Both the position numbers and the translations under genes were made by a program. Below, in pieces: positions 8,243-11,351 of a stretch of DNA of 11,351 nt. This stretch comes from an uncultured Pseudomonadota bacterium (GTDB taxonomy: Bacteria; Pseudomonadota; Gammaproteobacteria; Burkholderiales; Burkholderiaceae), in the NCBI GenBank assembly GCA_946480245.1, contig CAMLIZ010000150.1, positions 1 to 11,351 of the forward strand, given 5' to 3'. How positions within the stretch are numbered: the first letter of the stretch is position 1; each line of letters starts with the position of its first letter. The notes under the pieces were generated by a model. The model saw nothing but the letters and a program-made list of their open reading frames with translations. It ran no database searches and was not told the origin of the DNA.

Positions 8243-9520
8243 ATGAATCTCCCTCGCCGCACTGCCGCGAAATCCCTCACCGCCCTTGCCGCCGGCATGG
8301 TGGCCATGGGCTTTTCCGGCATCGCCTTCGGCGCCGACACCATCAAGGTGGGCGTGCTGCATTCGCTGTCGGGCACGATGGCGATCTCCGAGACGGTGTT
8401 GAAGGACACCGTGCTGATGACGATCGACGAGATCAACGCCAAGGGCGGCGTGCTCGGCAAGAAGCTGGAGCCGGTGGTGGTGGACCCGGCCTCCAACTGG
8501 CCGCTGTTTGCCGAGAAGGCGCGCCAGCTGATCACGCAGGACAAGGTGGCGGTGGTGTTCGGCTGCTGGACCAGCGTGAGCCGCAAGTCGGTGCTGCCGG
8601 TGTTCGAGGAGACCAACAGCCTGCTGTTCTATCCCGTGCAGTACGAGGGCGAGGAGCTCAGCAAGAACGTGTTCTACACCGGCGCCGCGCCCAACCAGCA
8701 GGCCATTCCCGCGGTGGAATACCTGATGAGCAAGGACGGCGGCAGCGCCAAGCGCTTCGTGCTGCTGGGCACCGACTACGTCTACCCGCGCACCACCAAC
8801 AAGATCCTGCGCGCGTTCCTGCACAGCAAGGGCGTGAGCGATGCGGACATCATGGAGGAGTACACCCCGTTCGGCCACTCCGACTACCAGAGCATCATCG
8901 CCAAGATCAAGAAGTTCGCCTCCGAGGGCAAGAAGACGGCGGTGGTGTCCACGATCAACGGCGACTCCAACGTGCCGTTCTACAAGGAGCTGGGCAACCA
9001 GGGCCTGAAGGCCACCGACGTGCCGGTGGTGGCCTTCTCGGTCGGTGAGGAGGAGCTGCGCGGCGTCGACACCAAGCCGCTGGTGGGCCACCTGGCGGCG
9101 TGGAACTACTTCATGTCGATCAAGAACCCGACCAACGCGGCCTTCATCAAGGAGTGGAGCGCGTACGCCAAGGCCAAGAACATCCCCGGCCACAGCACCA
9201 AGCCGCTCACCAACGACCCGATGGAGGCCACCTACATCGGCATCCACATGTGGGCTCAAGCCGTGGAGAAGGCCAAGAGCACCGACACCGACAAGGTGAT
9301 CGCCGCGATGGCGGGCCAGACCTTCAAGGCGCCGGGCGGCTTCATGTCCACGATGGACCCGAAGAACCACCACCTGCACAAGCCGGTGTTCATCGGCGAG
9401 ATCAAGAGCGACGGCCAGTTCAACGTGGTGTGGAAGACGCCCGGCCCGATCAAGGCGCAGCCGTGGAGCCCGTACATCCCCGAGAACAAGGGCAAGAAGG
9501 ACGAGCCCGAGAAGAAGTAA
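8243..9520 (+). CDS. urtA: Urea ABC transporter, periplasmic urea-binding protein UrtA
   Basis: The 425-residue protein binds urea in the periplasm and delivers it to the UrtB/UrtC permease. The ATG at 8243 follows GGAG (8229-8232) at ten bases. The in-frame GTG at 8234 is too close to that site and adds only three residues. The signal peptide MNLPRRTAAKSLTALAAG... has a twin-arginine pair (Arg5-Arg6), as many UrtA proteins do, and a likely cleavage after AFG at residue 30. The mature part is a two-lobed type I binding protein of the Leu/Ile/Val family: IKVGVLHSLSGTMAISE (34-50), the FGCWTSVSRKSVLPVFE segment (106-122), LLFYPVQYEGEE, NVFYTGAAPNQQ, the YTPFGHSDYQSII motif (207-219), NGDSNVPFYKEL and GHLAAWNYFMS. 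These together are diagnostic of UrtA rather than of amino-acid binders. The tail is Lys/Glu-rich. It is first in the operon, divergent from the DUF6502 unit. In this family expression usually rises under nitrogen limitation, but I found no NtrC or sigma-54 site upstream. Confidence 0.96.
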   Translation: MNLPRRTAAKSLTALAAGMVAMGFSGIAFGADTIKVGVLHSLSGTMAISETVLKDTVLMTIDEINAKGGVLGKKLEPVVVDPASNWPLFAEKARQLITQDKVAVVFGCWTSVSRKSVLPVFEETNSLLFYPVQYEGEELSKNVFYTGAAPNQQAIPAVEYLMSKDGGSAKRFVLLGTDYVYPRTTNKILRAFLHSKGVSDADIMEEYTPFGHSDYQSIIAKIKKFASEGKKTAVVSTINGDSNVPFYKELGNQGLKATDVPVVAFSVGEEELRGVDTKPLVGHLAAWNYFMSIKNPTNAAFIKEWSAYAKAKNIPGHSTKPLTNDPMEATYIGIHMWAQAVEKAKSTDTDKVIAAMAGQTFKAPGGFMSTMDPKNHHLHKPVFIGEIKSDGQFNVVWKTPGPIKAQPWSPYIPENKGKKDEPEKK

Positions 9521-9529
9521 GGGCGCCCG

Positions 9530-11110
9530 ATGCTGCGACGTCTCCTCGCGCTGGGCCTGTTGGCTTGGGGCCTGAACGCCCACGCGCTCGACGCCGCCCA
9601 GGCGCGCGCGCTGGCCACCGGCGACAACGACGCGCGCATCGCGGCGCTGCAGCAGGCGGTGCAGCGCGCCGACCCGGGGCTGGAGGGCCTCGCGCAGGCC
9701 CTGCTCGACGGCGCCGTCAAGGTCGATGCCCAGCACGTGTACATCGTGGGCGACGACAAGACGGTGGATGCCGTCACCGGTGTGGAACAGACCCTGCCCG
9801 AAGGCGCGGAGGACGTCGTCAACAACAACCGCATGCGCGGTGAACTGGCCGGTGCGCTGGCCGCGCTGCACCTGCTGTCGGCCGATCGCGGCGTACGCGC
9901 CGCGGCGATCGCCGAGCTCGCGGAGCAGGCCGACGAGGCCAAGCTGCCGCTGATCGAGCGTGCCCTGGCCGCCGAGACCGATGCAAGGCTGAAGGCGCAG
10001 CTCGGGCTGCTGAAGGCACGCGCGCGCATCAACAGCCCCGACAAGTCGCGCCGGCTCGCGGCCGCGCAGCAGCTGGGCACGAGCGACCAGCCTGCGGTGC
10101 GCTCGCTGCTGCTCGCCCAACTGGCCGACACCGGCGAGGCCGATCCCGCGGTGCGTGCTGCATTGCGCGCGGCGCTCGACGCGGTGGACGCGCGCCTGGC
10201 CTGGGGCGAGCGCCTGGGCGTGCTGTTCACCGGCCTGAGCCTGGGCTCGATCCTGCTGCTGGTGGCGCTGGGCCTGGCCATCACCTACGGCCTGATGGGT
10301 GTGATCAACATGGCGCACGGCGAACTGATGATGATCGGCGCGTACGCCACCTATGCAGTGCAGAGCGTCTTTCGCGCGCATCTGCCGCCGACTGCGTTCG
10401 ATGCCTACATCGTGGCGGCCATCCCCGCGTCGTTCCTGGCCTCGGCCCTGGTGGGCGCGGCGCTGGAGCGCAGCGTGATCCGCTGGCTGTATGGGCGGCC
10501 GCTGGAGACGCTGCTCGCCACCTGGGGCATCAGCCTGGTCCTGATGCAGGCGGTGCGCACGTTGTTCGGCGCGCAGAACGTGCAGGTGGAGAACCCGTCG
10601 TGGCTGTCCGGCGGGTTCGAGCTGATGAGCAATCTCACCTTGCCGTACAACCGCCTCGCGATCATCGCGTTCGCGGCGCTGGTGCTGGCCGCGGTGGCAC
10701 TGCTGATCTCGAAGACGCGCCTGGGCCTGTTCGTGCGCGGCGTCACGCAGAACCGGCGCATGGCCGCGTGCACCGGCGTGAACACCGCGCGCGTGGACAC
10801 CTACGCCTTCGCGCTCGGCGCGGGCATCGCGGGCCTGGCGGGCTGTGCGCTGAGCCAGGTGGGCAACGTGGGGCCCGACCTGGGGCAGGGCTACATCGTC
10901 GATTCGTTCATGGTGGTGGTGCTGGGCGGCGTGGGCCAGCTGGCGGGTACCGTGGTGGCCGCGCTCGGGCTGGGCGTGCTGAACAAGCTGCTCGAAGGGG
11001 TGGCCGGGGCGGTGCTGGCCAAGATCATGGTGCTGGTGTTCATCGTGGTGTTCATCCAGAAGCGGCCGCAGGGCCTGTTTGCGATGAAGGGCCGGAGCGC
11101 TGAAGCATGA
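9530..11110 (+). CDS. urtB: Urea ABC transporter permease UrtB with long N-terminal periplasmic domain
   Basis: The 526-residue protein is one of the two inner-membrane channel subunits for urea. It starts nine bases after urtA, with TAAGGG from the urtA stop serving as ribosome site. Residues 1-19 form a signal peptide ending in AHA. Residues about 20-225 are helical and Ala/Leu/Asp/Gln-rich (with VVNNNRMRGEL near 97-106 and paired helices at about 120-215) and resemble HEAT-like repeats; they should lie in the periplasm. The permease proper (about 230-516) is LivH-like: FTGLSLGSILLLVALGLAITYGLMGVINMAHGELMMIGAY (described in two pieces: helix 232-252, then YGLMGVINMAHGE), GRPLETLLATWGISL, and a cytoplasmic coupling segment around VTQNRRMAACTGVN (405-418), then SFMVVVLGGVGQLAGTVV. 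The ending FIQKRPQGLFAMKGR is typical. The long N-terminal part is usual for proteobacterial UrtB and absent from LivH. Its stop overlaps urtC by four bases. Confidence 0.96.
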   Translation: MLRRLLALGLLAWGLNAHALDAAQARALATGDNDARIAALQQAVQRADPGLEGLAQALLDGAVKVDAQHVYIVGDDKTVDAVTGVEQTLPEGAEDVVNNNRMRGELAGALAALHLLSADRGVRAAAIAELAEQADEAKLPLIERALAAETDARLKAQLGLLKARARINSPDKSRRLAAAQQLGTSDQPAVRSLLLAQLADTGEADPAVRAALRAALDAVDARLAWGERLGVLFTGLSLGSILLLVALGLAITYGLMGVINMAHGELMMIGAYATYAVQSVFRAHLPPTAFDAYIVAAIPASFLASALVGAALERSVIRWLYGRPLETLLATWGISLVLMQAVRTLFGAQNVQVENPSWLSGGFELMSNLTLPYNRLAIIAFAALVLAAVALLISKTRLGLFVRGVTQNRRMAACTGVNTARVDTYAFALGAGIAGLAGCALSQVGNVGPDLGQGYIVDSFMVVVLGGVGQLAGTVVAALGLGVLNKLLEGVAGAVLAKIMVLVFIVVFIQKRPQGLFAMKGRSAEA

Positions 11111-11351
11111 GCGCCGTTCTTTCCTCCTCCGCACTGTCCGGCTTGCCCGCTCAGCCCCTGCTCGGCTCGAAGGGTTGGGCCGGCGTGCTGGCCGCGCTGT
11201 TCGCGATCGTCGTACTGGCGCCGTTGCTCAACCTGGCGGTGCCCGCCGGCAGCGTGCTGCACCTGTCCGACTACCACCTGGGCCTGATCGCCAAGATCAT
11301 GTGCTACGCGATCTGCGCGCTGGCGATGGACCTGATCTGGGGCTACACCGG
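11107..11351 (+). CDS. urtC: Urea ABC transporter permease UrtC, N-terminal part (cut by window edge)
   Basis: The start overlaps the urtB stop in an ATGA, with GGAG nine bases upstream, as expected for coupled subunits. Eighty-one full codons are present and the frame is open to the edge. A short polar N-terminus (MSAVLSSSALSGLPAQPLLG) leads to TM1 (about GVLAALFAIVVLAPLLNLAV), a short periplasmic loop, then LSDYHLGLIAKIMCYAICAL and the beginning of the LivM-like segment MDLIWGYTG. This matches UrtC, which pairs with UrtB in the inner membrane. Genes for the ATPases UrtD and UrtE are expected just beyond. Confidence 0.93.
   Translation, partial: MSAVLSSSALSGLPAQPLLGSKGWAGVLAALFAIVVLAPLLNLAVPAGSVLHLSDYHLGLIAKIMCYAICALAMDLIWGYT

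Noticed and set aside
8219..11134. 971-codon open frame on the minus strand opposite urtA and urtB
   Set aside because: It mirrors the codon pattern of urtA/urtB, and its product is His/Arg/Gln/Gly-rich low-complexity sequence without domains. Long antisense frames are expected opposite highly GC3-biased genes.

Overview
The window is very GC-rich, gene-dense bacterial DNA. Codon use with G or C in the third position, and the gene families present (DUF6502, DUF4382 lipoproteins, an HAE-type RND pump and an urt urea-uptake operon), suggest a betaproteobacterium of the order Burkholderiales. I cannot name the genus. All assignments come from reading the translations, not from database searches.

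Layout. (1) Positions 2-1033, plus strand: 3' part of a gene for a very proline-rich protein with two in-frame tandem repeats and a distinct C-terminal segment with two cysteines. It converges on the efflux genes across a 24-bp gap, where a perfect 11-bp hairpin contains its stop codon. (2) Positions 1058-5438, minus strand: a two-gene efflux operon, periplasmic adaptor lipoprotein followed by RND permease, with tight translational coupling. No outer-membrane channel gene or regulator lies beside them. (3) Positions 5597-8069, minus strand: a compact three-gene unit, read in order DUF6502 protein, DUF4382 lipoprotein, and a small STAS/SpoIIAA-like protein. A promoter with an inverted repeat exactly around its -10 box lies directly against the first start codon. 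(4) Positions 8243-11351, plus strand, divergent from the third block: start of a urea ABC transporter operon, urtA, urtB and a truncated urtC. The ATPase genes urtD and urtE, and possibly urease genes, would be expected beyond the right edge.

How the genes work together. UrtA binds urea in the periplasm and delivers it to the UrtB/UrtC channel in the inner membrane. The adaptor and RND permease would form a proton-driven export pump with a TolC-type channel encoded elsewhere. The DUF6502 unit has no established function. Its layout suggests a regulator-like cytoplasmic protein controlling itself, a surface lipoprotein and a small cytoplasmic protein. It is the most interesting part of the window, although it may be a common unit in this order.

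No stretch longer than 300 bases lacks a gene. The two longest gaps are 5439-5596, with two short inverted repeats, and 8070-8242, with the DUF6502 promoter/operator and the urtA leader. I found no tRNA, rRNA, CRISPR array, insertion sequence or integrase.
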